DNA from: Hymenopus coronatus
Taxonomy: Eukaryota; Arthropoda; Insecta; Mantodea; Hymenopodidae
Length of the DNA: 64,000 nt
Reading direction: 5' to 3'
NCBI GenBank assembly: GCA_030762935.1
Contig: CM060880.1
Span: 18,469,001-18,533,000 of the forward strand
Position 1 is the stretch's first letter. Each line of letters begins with the position of its first letter. Made by a program: the position numbers and the translations under genes. The notes under the pieces were generated by a model. That model did not search any database and was not told where the DNA came from. It saw only the letters and a program-made list of their open reading frames with translations. Shown here piece after piece: positions 22,864-34,796 of this stretch.

Positions 22864-23190
22864 AGTTGAAAACCTATTTCTCAGCTTTAATTTTGATAAT
22901 ATTCAAGCGATTAAAATAAATTATTGTTCTATACCATGGACTAATACTATACTGGAATGTCGAATGCAGAGAATTTTATTGCAAAATGTACTTCTTTACT
23001 CTGATTAAACTCTGCTCATAGGTACTACAAAAAGATACATTTTCAGTTGAGTTTTACGATGATTACCGAATTATTATGCAGTACAGAAAGTAAAATATCG
23101 CCGCCAGAGCATTTATGCTGGTTTAACGTTTGGAGCCTAGTCTTTAACTCCGGAGACTTTCGAAATCATAGCGGCAGTTTCTATGAAAAC
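22864..23190. other. Non-coding stretch upstream of the small ORF
   Basis: No protein-like reading. The 3' half (23080-23180) has a raised CpG content (CGCCGCCAGAG, AACTCCGGAG). This might reflect a promoter, but no core element is clear. Confidence 0.35.
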
Positions 23191-23197
23191 GACTTTT

Positions 23198-23536
23198 ACT
23201 TTATCTACACGTACTATGTACATAGTGTAAAGAGAAGGTATTGTAATACATCCAAAAATTCGATACCTTTACAAAGAATATTTTTCGAATATTTTGATTT
23301 TCTAAAAACTGGCTCTAACGATTTTTATTAAAATATCGCATATTAAAGATATTTACCTGACAAATAAAATGTATATCTTGAATTTTCTGGGAAAAGCCTC
23401 TAAAGACCACTTTATTCTGGATGAATTTTATGAAATTTTCCATAACTGGTAAACCGTAAGAGAGAGATAAAAGCTTACTTAACAGAAAATGTAGATCACG
23501 TTAAAACACACATCTCTGCATAGATGTAGAGAAAGT
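23198..23536 (+). mobile_element. Unclassified inverted-repeat element, copy F (internally deleted)
   Basis: Begins ACTTTATCTACAC and ends GTAGAGAAAGT. It has the perfect 14-bp palindrome ACTATGTACATAGT in its left hairpin. The 339-bp length shows that the middle of the element is deleted, as occurs in MITE families. Confidence 0.75.
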
Positions 23537-23944
23537 CATATGAATGGAACACATCAGATTTTTTTTACGCATAAAGTCATTTACAGATCCTGGCAGTTTA
23601 CATTTTTGATGATACAGTGGGTATTTAAAAAAATTGCATTTTAATCATATAAAATTATTTAATTAAGAATGAATGTTACCTTATCAAATGAAAAGACAGC
23701 TGTATAACATAAAGTACATGGCAACAAAATATTTCCACGATAGCAGACTCCTTGATAGAAGTATGTTTTCATAATGATTTGGAGACATCTAATCTATTTA
23801 CAGAACCGATAGATTACACAACGAATTTAAAGCATCCAATGGGCATGAAAAACAAGCATTCAGGTAACACTATACGTAGCACATATAGTAAATACTAATA
23901 GAAGTACATTGTATTCCACTGAAAAAAACAAACAACATATTTTT

Positions 23945-24868
23945 ACTTTCTCTACTAGGTGTTATGGTAAGAAGGGGAAATATTATATCCTACCCAAAAA
24001 GTCGAAATTGAGATTTCACGAGAAACATACGTTTTGAGACCTTCTGAATCCAAACACACATTTTTACATTTGACCATATACCTATGCATAATGTGCATAA
24101 GTAGAGAAGGTATTATGTTTCACCCAAAAATTCGATACCGAGGGTGTACCTGAAACATATGTTCCGAGACCCCTGAATCATAACCAAAACCCCCCTCCGA
24201 AAAAAAAAGTGCGCGCTCGCGTGTTTGTGTGTGTGTGTGCGTGCGCGCGCGCTGTTGACAGCACAACATGAAAATTTGCATCTTGCAAGTATACAACATG
24301 AATATTTTCAGGAAAACCCTTTGACACCAACCACCATTTAAATGGAACATTTTTCAAATTTTTTGATTTTCTCAAAAATGCCTCTAAAGGTATTGATTAA
24401 AATATATGCTTTGATATTTTCATGACAAATGAAATTAGGTATGCCTTAAATTTTCTGGGAAAAGCTCTGAAAACTGCTTCATTCGGGATACATTTAAAAG
24501 ACTGGTAAACCATAGGAAATAGACAAAAATTTATTGCACAAAAAATTATATTCATTAATTTACACACAGTTTGTCATATCCTTATTTTTTTCCTGTAGAG
24601 TTAATCATTTCTGAAACATTTCTTATTATTGGTTTCAATTTTAAATATAGTTTTCTCAAACAGGAAATGATCATTAATTTTTTTCAGTAAAATTGTATCA
24701 CATGGTGAGTTGACACTTTAAATACTTGACGATTCCCACATTTCTCTTTTATTATACAAGGAAGCAAATGAGACAATGTTTGCTAATGTTTATCTTGATT
24801 AGTATGATGTAGATAAAAGAATAATCTTTTCTTAAGCATAGTTTGATTACAGAAGAAATAGAGAAAGT
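23945..24868 (+). mobile_element. Unclassified inverted-repeat element, copies G1 (left end only) and G2 (near full length)
   Basis: G1 starts ACTTTCTCTACTAGG at 23945 and stops after about 120 bp. G2 then starts near 24066 and repeats the GTAGAGAAGGTATTATG, ATTCGATACCG and GAGACCCCTGAATC landmarks. It runs to TAGAGAAAGT at 24868. G2 includes a GT/GC microsatellite at about 24215-24255, which explains the basic-looking ORFs there. Confidence 0.7.
24214..24256. repeat. (GT)n/(GC)n microsatellite inside copy G2
   Basis: GTGTTTGTGTGTGTGTGTGCGTGCGCGCGCGC. Alternating purine-pyrimidine with Z-DNA potential. Confidence 0.85.
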
Positions 24869-25168
24869 TATGTAGATGGAACTGTGCTAGGACTTTAAGT
24901 AGTTTGGATTGCAAAAGTAACAAGAGGTAATCGGCAAGAAGCCTAACTGGTAGGACACGGTGGCCCTCTTCACAAATGCCTGTCATGTTCATGAATGTAT
25001 TTATTACATTCTTTTACTAGCTCTTTATAATATATGTACATATGAAAACATTTTCCAGGATAAATATCCAGCCAAGTTACATAACACTCGTACCACACAA
25101 CTTCAACTACTTGAATGTGGTTTCCAAAAGGATGAAAATTATAATACAAGCCCTTTACAAATGTGATA

Positions 25169-25424
25169 ATTCAATTTGATGTGGTAAAGCATCTGTACTA
25201 AAAGAATGGAAAGCTTACCAGAGTCCCCAATGTGATGAATATAACATCTTAAAATATCGCAATTTATCAAGAATAAATTCTGAGAACATTAACAAAATTC
25301 AATTTGATGTGGTAAAGCATCTGTACTAATAGAATGGAAAGCTTACCAGAGTCCCCAATGTGATGAATATAACATCTTAAAATATCGCAATTTATCAAGA
25401 ATAAATTCTGAGAACATTAACAAA
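25169..25424 (+). repeat. 128-bp tandem duplication, two nearly identical units
   Basis: The units 25169-25296 and 25297-25424 match base for base apart from one difference seen (CTAAAAG versus CTAATAG). The high identity implies a recent duplication or an assembly effect. The unit has no ORF. Confidence 0.95.
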
Positions 25425-25470
25425 ACACAGAACACATTACATTAATAATTAACAACGTTAAAATTCTTAC

Positions 25471-25835
25471 CTGTTACATACACGCGGACCAAAGCTACCG
25501 CATCTCACTTTTGCGGAAATTCACACCACGAACATTCCCCAATACAACGCTAGCAAGTCGCAAAACTCCGATCAGACAACCTAATTAAATGATGAAACCT
25601 GCTAAGGTAACAGGAAACTTACTCAGGCGTTTACCTTCACCAAAACTCACGTATATTACTCTCAAATTTCGCGTAAAACTAACCCAGTGCAATGTCAAGC
25701 GGTCGCCACATTTGACTGCCCGCAACAACCTGTCCCTCTATAGATCAACTTATGCGAGCACAAAAACAAAACACTATGCGCACCAGATCGTTTCAACCCA
25801 TTCAAAATCACATATGTATGGGACAGAAATGGCAC
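25471..25835 (-). promoter_or_regulatory. Possible CpG-rich first exon or promoter for a minus-strand gene (maybe IntS11)
   Basis: On the minus strand, TATGTAACAG is followed by GTAAGAATTT, an excellent donor with its exon end at 25471. The upstream 300 bp is clearly richer in CpG than its surroundings (ACGCGGAC, GCGGTCGCC, AACGCTAGC). This fits a non-coding first exon, with the acceptor next to the IntS11 ATG at 22262 as its partner. No TATA box or initiator was identified. The plus-strand ORF over 25589-25855 is read as a shadow. Confidence 0.4.
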
Positions 25836-25974
25836 AGGACACATTAGAATTTTAGGAAAAGGTCTGCATGTATGTACAGCTTAATTAAAAAAACAGAAAG
25901 TCTGAAAATACCAAACACGATATTTAATTTCTGCATCTTTCAAGAATACGACACAAAGTCATTCAAGAACATCC

Positions 25975-26205
25975 TCGTTCTTTTACCTGCAACATTTTTC
26001 AACATTTTGGACTTTTTCAAAAATGATTAACAATTTTGGTTAAAATATGTTTAAGGTATTTTCAAATGAATGTATGTCTTGAAAATTTTCTGGAAATAGC
26101 TTCTAGAGTTCTCTTTATTCCGGATGACTATTGTAACTGGTAAATCATAAAAGATTGGCAAAATTTTACCACACACTGTGGATCTAGTTAAACCAGGCAC
26201 ATTTC
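25975..26205 (+). repeat. Unclassified inverted-repeat element, copy H (internal fragment)
   Basis: Shares TTTTGGTTAAAATATG, GAAAATTTTCTGGAAATAGC and AACTGGTAAATCATAAAAGATTGG with the middle of copy A. Confidence 0.55.
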
Positions 26206-26209
26206 GGGT

Positions 26210-26770
26210 ACTTTTATTTTATTGTTTTTAGAAAAAGTGTGTGTATGTGTGTTTTTTTATACATAAACTTTATTTAACAGCATATTCCATTGCGTTATGA
26301 GTAATACTACATGCTTGGGTAAACATTTACATTGTCATATATTAATACTAAATATAATTATAAGTCAATAAATTAGTTGACAGACTAATAATTTTTACAT
26401 AGTAAACTTTATGAGATATTTAACTTATTAGTGAATCTGAGAGTAATTAATAATTTGCGTAAATTTGCGTTAATATGTGAATTTACCAATTATCAACATT
26501 GATACTATTAACAAATCTACTGAAACTTTTCGTGTGTTTTTGTATAAGTTCCCTTTTGTCTTGGATCCAGCTTCCACCTGCCATTGTTATTGCTTCCTTG
26601 AAGCCTTTTCTTTCTTTGTTAACTCACTGCATTGAAAAATTAGATGATATACTTTTTTCTTTTTCTTTTTTTCCATTTTGATTACAGTTAAACATTGAAT
26701 TGTCATTTATTTTGAAACGATAGTAGTAAATAAAGGACTTGAAACTTCCCCGGCGCTGGTTATTAATGCT
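26210..26770. other. Non-coding stretch without recognised element
   Basis: AT-rich. A GTGTGTGTATGTGTGT tract lies near 26235. No gene seen. Confidence 0.4.
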
Positions 26771-26775
26771 TTCTT

Positions 26776-26904
26776 CTCGGGACGTCAGCCAGGTAAAGTG
26801 TTGGATTAATTTCCAAGCTTTCAACGACGTACTCTGTCGCCATCATCAGTGCGTCGTTGAAAACTTGGAAATTAATCCAACACTTATCTGGCTGACGTCC
26901 CGAG
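26776..26904 (-). repeat. Long hairpin with hammerhead-like core, possible Penelope-type terminal module
   Basis: The arms (26776-26829 and 26852-26904, about 53 bp) are inverted repeats with one substitution and one indel around a loop of about 22 bases. On the minus strand the loop region reads CTGATGA, then GGCGAC / GTCGTT (a 6-bp stem with two G-T pairs), then GAAA, close to the CUGANGA...GAAA core of hammerhead ribozymes. Such motifs are known at the ends of Penelope-like elements. The required cleavage-site stem was not convincingly found, so the ribozyme reading is tentative. Confidence 0.35.
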
Positions 26905-27071
26905 AGGAAATCATTGATAGTAGTACACTTTAGATTTCCTGTGACCTGTTAACAAGCCATTACATTCGGTGTTAACTTCACTGTAGTTTCACTTATGGTG
27001 GGAAAGTAGTATTTTGTAGTTTCCTATTTTAATGTTTGTTGCCATTTATCAAATCTTTTTAAATTTTTTAG

Positions 27072-27300
27072 CGTAACGTCCTTTAACCTCGTTGGTCATA
27101 TCGGATGATGAGTGAAATTGGTGAAATGACCCTAATGATCTCGAGTCCATGGAGCTTAAAGTTACTTATCACTCGTCTTCTCAAGATAAGGGAAAACCCC
27201 GAAAAAAACTTTATCCATGTAACGCACCCTAAGTGAGATTCGAACTAACGACCTGTTGAATGTGAAGCAGACACGCTACCATCACACTACCCAGACGGGC
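27072..27300 (-). repeat. tRNA-derived SINE family 2, copy 1
   Basis: On the minus strand the head reads GGTAGTGTGATGGTAGCGTG (A box) and GTTAGTTCGAATCTC (B box). The body has AAGGACGTTACGC-type sequence near the other end. Two further copies are at 39713 and 58590, which share GATAAGGGAAAACCCC and the GGAGCTTAAAGTTACT phrase. Confidence 0.8.
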
Positions 27301-28900
27301 TTATCAAACCTTGAGAACGTGATGATTTACTTCACTTTTCGGCATTGTGTTGTAGTTTATCTCCCAATTGTTTTCTTTTAGTTCCTCATATTGGTTTTCA
27401 TCTTCTCTTGGTTCTTCTTCCTTTCCCAAGTGGTTTATGTGGGGGTGTGTGAATTTTTTCTGTTATTACAATTTATGCATGCAATATTATTGCAGGCGCT
27501 TCTCAACTTTATATCCCTGTAAATCATAAATCAAGTAAGTTACAGTATTAAAAATGTGAATGTTGTGAATTCCGGCGTTAAAATATTGCATGCATAATAA
27601 AAGTTATTATATTAAACTCACCTTAAATAGTAATTATTTCCGGCCAGCACCATCTTAGCAGGCTAGAATGATCCAAATGTACCACCAGTTTCTTCCCTTG
27701 GAGTAGCCTTTGAATGAGTTAGACGACACTTTCTTGCCATGGCAGCTTAGGGCAGTGTCCCTTGTCCGGGTAGGGCGACAAAGCCACACCCTGGTGAAAA
27801 CCTTGGCTATTAGCCTGCTGGTCATAACAGGTCTTCATCCAATTGCTCGTACCCCAAGTATTTTGACAGGCCATCTCATGCATGTCATGAAGTCAGTCTT
27901 GCGAGATGTTCCGCATAGTCGAGTGCTGGCTGTTCTGACCCAGCAAGACTCCCAAAGATAAGGTCACATGGTTAACGTAGCTCTATGCCAAAGACTAAAC
28001 TGGCCAGTGTCAACTTGGTGGTGTCGTGGGTTGAAGAGCAGTAGGCCAGCAAAATTAGTGGCACCCTCATATCCTAGTCTCTGTGGTGATTGTACACCTT
28101 AGTCAGATGTTTATTTAGGGTCTTGATATATCACTCAACCATGCTGTCTGACTGGGTGGAGGTGCTGTGCACATCTCGTTCACTCCGAGTCGCTCTAGCG
28201 TTTGCCTGATGAGTTTGGACTAAAAATTTATAGTTGAGATAGTGATGATGTTTTAACACCCATTTTTACTACATATGCACTGCAGGGTGCGCCACTGATG
28301 ATAATAGAATGAAGATGGAGCACCGATGGAATCAATGGGGGAAACCGAAGAAAACCCGTCCCTGTGCCACTTTGTCCACCACAAATCTTACATGCGAATC
28401 CTAGAATCGAATATTCGGCGACCGCGCGGTTGGACTCAAAATTGGTGGCCTGATCACTGTGTAGCTCTATTGGTACCCCCATAGCGACAAAACAAAAATC
28501 TTCCACGAGGCAATTCACGATGGTATAGGCCTCTTAGTTAGGGATGCGTACGCCGCTTGAAATAATCTAGGGCGACAGCAGATGCACAGGAAATGGTCGT
28601 TACGTCGATGGCTATGCGTTCGAAAGGTGCTCCCATTTTGTACTACTGCATGCGACCCGGCTCCTGGTGTATAAGCCACGAATTGCCGCACACACATGAT
28701 ATTGGCGACACTATCTCATTGCGTCTGCCCATAGTTTCAGCTGGTAATACCATTGTCGGAGCTTCGGGTTAATTCGGTTGGGTCCCAAATTTCCTCCTGA
28801 AGTCCTCGCATGTGCTGATGTGAAGTTGTACTCTTGCAGTCTCTAGACTCAACTTAATAGCCAGGTAAGGGCAGAATGGTCAACCCTCAGGTGGAAATGG

Positions 28901-29142
28901 AGTTTTATTTATGAACGTTCTTTAACCGCTGTGATTCTCAAGGTCCCATTCTATTTTGGGTGTGAAAGATCACTTAATTTTGCCCAGAGGTCACTTTTAT
29001 CAGGCTGGAGGTTCTTTTACGTGCCGTGAATCTATGACACGGGACCTACAGCTTTACTTCCTTTCCATGCTTAAGATTTTTACGCCCGAAAAAATCCATT
29101 CCTCCGCCGGGTTTGAACCCGCCACCTTGAGTATATGAGTTC
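28901..29142 (-). repeat. tRNA-derived SINE family 1, copy inside the gypsy element
   Basis: Contains TATGAACGTTCTTTAACCGC, GGTGTGAAAGATCACTTAAT, GTTCTTTTACGTGCCG, and the head ending GGGTTTGAACCCGCC (B box). It splits RNase H from integrase in the gypsy remnant, so it is younger than that element. Confidence 0.85.
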
Positions 29143-29496
29143 AAGTGGAATTGCGGACCATACAGGTACTTATGGAAGTGCGTCAGCAACTTCAGTACTG
29201 CCGGGAGCTTTTGCCATGTAACACAGTAGTTCTTTTCTACTTTGGAAAGCGTCTTGCTGAAGTAGGAAATTACCCGCTCCTGGTCATTCTGAATCTGTGA
29301 TAGGATGCCACCAATGTCGATGTCGCTGGCATCGGTGTCCACAATAAATTCACCACCAGGTTGTGGATAATAAAATAGGATCACTGCAGAATGCTGATTT
29401 TATCGCGTGGAATGCGCTCTCTGTCACTTCTGATCACATTTAAGGCCGATACTCTTCCGTCAGAAAGTGAGAGGTTCCACGATGTTGGAGAAACCT

Positions 29497-29515
29497 CTGA
29501 CGAAGGCTCCGTCAG
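29497..29515. repeat. Short perfect hairpin in the gypsy remnant
   Basis: CTGACG and CGTCAG pair around a 7-base loop. GAGAGGTT (29470) can pair with AACCTCTC (29516), giving an extended foldback. Function unknown. Confidence 0.6.
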
Positions 29516-31159
29516 AACCTCTCAAATTACAGTGCTCCGACCCAGTATAAACTACAGCAGGGCCTCCTTATCCACTGGTACGATAACTCCCGATATTGTT
29601 TTAATTTATTTAAATATTATGGGTTATTTTTTCAGGTTCTATGTGATTTATACCTTTAATTTTTACTCCGTCACTAGTTGATACGGCTAAGTGGGTGTTC
29701 GTGTCGGCAAGTCCTTCGCCACGTCAGGTCTTATTACAGTCACGGCACAGCTTTCCCTGCATCCAGCCGTTTGCGATGAGGCTGCCGTCCACTTTTATAG
29801 CCAAAGCACGTTACATCACTTGAGGGAGTGGTGAAGACGGGCTCCATGTGCCCCTCGTCAGGTCGGTCCTTACTCGTTTTCCGCCTGCTCGTCGTCATGG
29901 TGTGGACAGTCCTTGTTTTCGATGGCTAGGGCGAACTCTTGCATTATCTCACTTGGCTGTTGAGCCTCGCCTTAAGTTGAGTGCGGTCAAGCGATGGTTC
30001 GCGAAGCGATTCTGGAGGCCCTCCCAGATCTCCCCGGACTTCGCCGACGTCAGGATCGCATTCAGTACTTCTGCTGCCACCCCTGGAACCTTGTTATCAA
30101 AGCCACACCCTGTGGCCCGCGCCTTCTTTTTCTGCTGACCATTGGTTGTGGGTAGCGACGGCAGCGAACTATCGGCAGAAGATTTTAAGGTTGACGTCCC
30201 GTCGTATTGACGCGCACAGATGTATCGCGTCCAGGCATCTCGAATTTCTAGTTTTTCAGCCTCCCATCGAGCAACTTTTCCATCATGGTGTTTAGTTTCT
30301 TGGTGCCACTGACAATTCTTCCCTCTAGGGCATTAAAGTATTCCCACAGATTTTCCAGGGCAATAAAACATTGGTTGTGGTCTTTCATCATTCCACCAAG
30401 TTCTTCCTTGTCCTTTACGCTGGCCAGTTGTTTGTCGATTTTGGTAAAAAGATCCATTTTCTCATCTCCTCCATGCTAGATTCTATCTTCTGTTTCATCT
30501 TCTCCACTGATGTTTCTATTCTGGTTTTCATTTCTTCTTTTACACCCTTCAGTTCGGTCTTCATTTCATTTCCTTTATTTCAGCTTTCATCTCTCTATTG
30601 CCGTTTCCATTCTGGTTTTCACTGTCGTTATTTCACTTCCCATCTTATCCAACAATTCAATTTTTGAAGCATCTCTTCCATCTTGGCTTCTTAATCCCAT
30701 TCCTGTAACAAATATCTTTATTGACTCCAAAATTATTTATAAATAAAGTTTTAAATTAACTGCTGCAAATAATTCACTAGACGTTTTGATATGCAGACAA
30801 TTTACAGCTGAACACCAATCATGGCTCATACCCCATTTCATAGCACTCCAGTCACTCATGACTCATTATAATTCACAACACAACACTGCACTGCAACCGT
30901 TCCTCCTTTTATAGCTAGGAGAAACATCTTGCATATTCAGAAGAATCATGTCATGAGAAGAGTTTCATGTTCCAAAGGAGCCTGTTACATTGCACCAATC
31001 TTCAATGTTATTTACGCATCCCAACTGTGACGACTCACATACCAAGGCAAACATGAGAACCACTGCATAGGATGGCACTGTCACAATATAAAACATATTT
31101 GAATATGTGCACACTTAACTCCTTGGACATTATATGCTCGATTTGTAAATTCAGGGTTT

Positions 31160-32130
31160 ATGGATCACTCCAAAAGTTTTGAGAACGGACAAAAATGAGT
31201 TAGATAGCAGCAAGTGCAAGTCTGGGCATGCTACAACAATGTGCAAGTATAAAAGTGTTGCTACACTAAATGCTAGGATGGAGCTCGAGAGAGCATTTCT
31301 GTGCTGCAGTTATCTATTTATGTTAAAGTAAGTTTAGGGGAGAGAGAATCTTTGAAAGACTGTATTGTACATTTGGGGATCTTTGCCCTTTACAACCCAC
31401 CATTTATCGATTACATGCAGAGTTTAAAAGAGGAAGGGATTCCTCAAAGATGAAGGCTGAGCAGGATGATCAATGAAAATGTGGTGCAAGCAGAGCACAT
31501 GTTGTGGGAAAATTATTGTTGCACATATGGCCAGATTCAAAAAGCTCTACATTTCGGATCAGTAGCAGTGAAAACAATATTGAAATAAGTCTTCCTCGAC
31601 GAGTGGTCAGCATTTTGGATTATCTTTCAGAGGTCCCTATTCAGTTCCCGACTGGGGCAGGGAATTTTTCTTTAATCAGAATTATTACTTATCCCCCACA
31701 GTCTGGAAGTATGAATGAGTGTGTGTTTAGTAGTATAAAACCAATAAACCAATGTTAAGAAACCTTATATTACATCAAGAAAAAAAACCAGCAATTGTTT
31801 CAAGTCAAAGCCCCCAAAGGCTCGAGCCACTTTTTGTTGTGTCTGTCCAGCTTCCATCCGACCTATGGCCCTCCAAGCCATTGATTCAGGTAAATCACGT
31901 TGTGGAGGCATTGCTGTCTCTAAGTCACGTCATTCACTAATTGCGGATATGGAATTGCTCTGACCACAGCAACCACTGCCATTTGACAGCAATGCACAAA
32001 CAATGCCCTCTGTCATGTGAAGTATGTGCAGAGGTGATGCAAACACCTGGGAATAAAAGAAAGTGATTGCATCTAATGAGGCATACATAGCTTAATTTAC
32101 AATATCCTCTAATTATTTTGAGCAGTGTAC
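31160..32130. mobile_element. Possible non-autonomous Tc1-like element
   Basis: The right edge CTAATTATTTTGAGCAGTGTAC reads inversely as GTACACTGCTCAAAATAATTAG, a typical Tc1-group terminus. The left edge CACTCCAAAAGTTTTGAGAA is a weaker match. No transposase is readable inside, and a SINE piece (31620-31750) interrupts it. The assignment is weak. Confidence 0.3.
31620..31750 (+). repeat. SINE family 5 fragment
   Basis: Shares a B-box-like GTTCCCGACTGGGGCAGGG, GAATTTTTCTTT and an ending of GTGTGTTTAGTAGTATAAA with the piece at 58345-58470. Confidence 0.6.
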
Positions 32131-32134
32131 TTTA

Positions 32135-34790
32135 ACTTTCTCTTTTGTTTACTTGCCATTTGGCATTTTGTCTCCATTGTGGGAAGAGTTAGTCTAGCAG
32201 GTTTCTGCTTCATAATGAGCCTAGCAGAGAAATATGTCGACTTAGTGAGAAAGGCTTATTCCTGTAACACATGCAAGATTACAGATGAATAAAAAGGAAG
32301 ATGTCAAATTAGGGGATGGTGATAGAACATTTGTCCACATTAAAAGAAATTGTCTTGCTTTATTTCCACTGAATGTATGTTTATCTACATCTAATGCCAT
32401 CTACATATAAAGCATTTTGAAAATAATATATATTATCATCTCAATACAATATGCTGTATTTTATACATAGGAATCAAAACTATAAGCAAATCGTGATGTA
32501 TTCACAGTAGCTTAACAACTAATTCAACTTAATGAGATAAACTTCTGGAGGTCTCAAATGTTCATTTCTTGCCTGAGAAATAGTTTAAACAGTGTTGTTT
32601 ATTTACATTCAAATCCTTAGCTTTTTTGTATTAAATTGTGGCACAAATGTGGATTTTTTTCATCATTATTTACACCAAGCAAGCAAAGCATAGTATCTAT
32701 ACTTTCTTTCATTGTATCATTTCTTTAGCATCAGGTAGCCTAAGAAATAAGATCCTATGAACTATGCTTTGAGCTTATTCTAAAGCAAATAGTTTCACAA
32801 TTGGCACAGTTTTACATGCCTAGAAACAAAAAAGATCTAACTACTAAATGCTCTTTAGAAATGCTGACATGCTAGAAGTAATAAATTATCTGCCACTAGT
32901 TCTTGAAAGTTTTAGGGAGGTAATTTTCAATATTTATACTCGGGTAAATGGGCAAGTTTATAAATTAAAAGAACTGATGAACAATGGCATGCACCTATGA
33001 TCATCTTACTGCCACCTTACATTTGTCAAACTTAAGAATTATTTGAATGAGCAATAATATGCTTCATGTACTTTCATTATCTAATTAAAAATTATACTTA
33101 AATAATGTGGTTTATTGGCTAATGCAGTAATCTTAGAAAATAACAGAAATCTGTGTCTCTATATCACTAGAAATTTTCTTTGCCAAAATAAATGTTTCAT
33201 CTAGGTATATAAAACAAAAAGAATGGATCAGGTGATGGAATCCTGATTATATCTTGAATCCAATGTTGAATTTAAAAAACTTGATTTTAGATTTTACTCC
33301 AATACATTGCATTATTATTCATCATATGTTAAATATCTTTAGCAATTACTTTAATTGCTTGCAATTTTCACTGTGATCTTACAATAATAATACTTGAAAG
33401 CATTTGTTTAACATTTATGTACATACCATGTAGACCATCAGTCTAAAATTCCTAAGATGTACTGTGGCTGTAATATCCTGAATTCCATTAAGTCAATTTT
33501 ATCTCTAGACATTGTGATAGCCACGTAAATCCAGATTTTTAAGATATATACTTATATGGGAATCAGGTAAAGGTTTGGAGATCATTATACTATTAAAATT
33601 TTAATTTTTTGCTCATGCTAGAAGCATAAAAACTTTTTCATATTTAATCTGGTATGGTTATTGAATTACCTTTTAAAGGTCTGCAATGTCAGTTTTAAAT
33701 CACAAGTTAATTTTCAAAATTATTGTTCATTGATGTGATTTCTTCCTGCAGTTTTCCACCTCTGTAAACCAATAATCTCAATAGTTATCACTGACTTGCA
33801 CACTTCTTTTTTCTTTAGATGAAAGTTTTAAAAAATACTGTTAGTAATATTCTAGTTCTGTTTCAAATTTCCAAAAGTATACTTAGTTTGCATATAAAAT
33901 GTTTTGGCAATTTCCAGATTTGTTTTCTTCTCACCTTTTTTGTAACAGAGTTATATAAATATGTTGCTACCAGATTTGTATTAAAGAGGATCCAAAAGAG
34001 ACAAATCATTGCTTTTGTTTATCTTTTATAATTAAATCAGAGTTAAATTGATTTATCCATGTAAAAATAAAGACTTTGCAAAGAGTTGTCATCATGATGT
34101 ATATCTTCTATAACAAATTTTACCTAAAGCACAAGCCAAACAAACATGATTTAAAAAATGTCACTAGTATTTTTAATGAAAATAGTCCTTAGTAACAGTG
34201 CCTATGTACTATGAGAACGCAAGTCGCACCAAACGCATTGAGGCCTACCTGGACAGCAATTAATAAAATTACCTTTAATGAATTTTATTACATCCTTTAA
34301 ATTTCCTTCACAGTATTATTTTATCAATTAATTTTACAAAAACATAAAATTTACTTAATTCACAAAATCCATAAGGCACAGCTATTGTTCCAGTTGGCCA
34401 TCTTCAATAGTGAGAAACGAGCACAATAGCCACACAAACGGAAAGTATTATGTCACTTTACTGCAGTTCAAGTAAAACAATTCAACAGACATCAGTATTG
34501 CAATTTCTTGTACCCTTGATAATTAGAAGCTTTGCTCTGGACGTATACAAGGGGCTGACAAGCGTCTGGCCAGACAGTCAAGAAGTAAAGAGTGAACTCG
34601 CAAATAAGTGGAAAGTAAAGACAGTTAAAGGAGTGCAATTCAGTTATGGACACATTGTGTTAAGTTGAGTGTCTTAGTGGCAAACAAAGTGTTTTGAGCA
34701 GAAACTAATGTTTTCACTTATTGCAATACTTTTATTTGCTATGTAATGCATGAAGCTGTAATATTAAGATGATAGCTTCTGCTATATAGC
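32135..34790. other. Non-coding stretch, about 2.6 kb, no gene recognised
   Basis: AT-rich. The ORF at 34450-34668 is open for 72 codons but has no family features that I recognise and no clear splice sites. Confidence 0.4.
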
Positions 34791-34796
34791 CTAGTT

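Larger units (their letters stand above)
27680..30760 (-). mobile_element. Decayed Ty3/gypsy LTR retrotransposon
   Basis: Read right to left on the minus strand. The gag region (30740-29980) has a coiled-coil-like segment MDLFTKIDKQLASVKDKEEL followed by traces of the core and a Cys-rich tail near 29750. The protease and most of RT are missing between about 29690 and 29390. The end of RT and the RNase H start follow at 29384: FIVDTDASDIDIGGILSQ, VISYFSKTLSKVEKNY and FHKYLYG. A SINE interrupts at 28901-29142. Integrase traces follow: GVPIELHSDQATNFES at about 28485-28430, and the C-terminal part to near 27680. LTRs were not delimited. Many stops make it non-functional. Confidence 0.85.

Noticed and set aside
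24120..24375. Basic minus-strand ORFs near 24.2 kb
   Set aside because: Produced by the GT/GC microsatellite inside a non-coding repeat copy.
27710..27961. 83-codon plus-strand ORF
   Set aside because: It is antisense to the integrase C-terminal part of the gypsy remnant, which explains its composition.
29848..30295. Two overlapping plus-strand ORFs of about 100 codons
   Set aside because: Antisense shadows of the gypsy gag region on the minus strand.
34450..34668. 72-codon plus-strand ORF with VYKGLTSVWPDSQEVKSEL
   Set aside because: No recognised motif, no clear splice sites and no neighbouring exons. Likely chance in AT-rich DNA.
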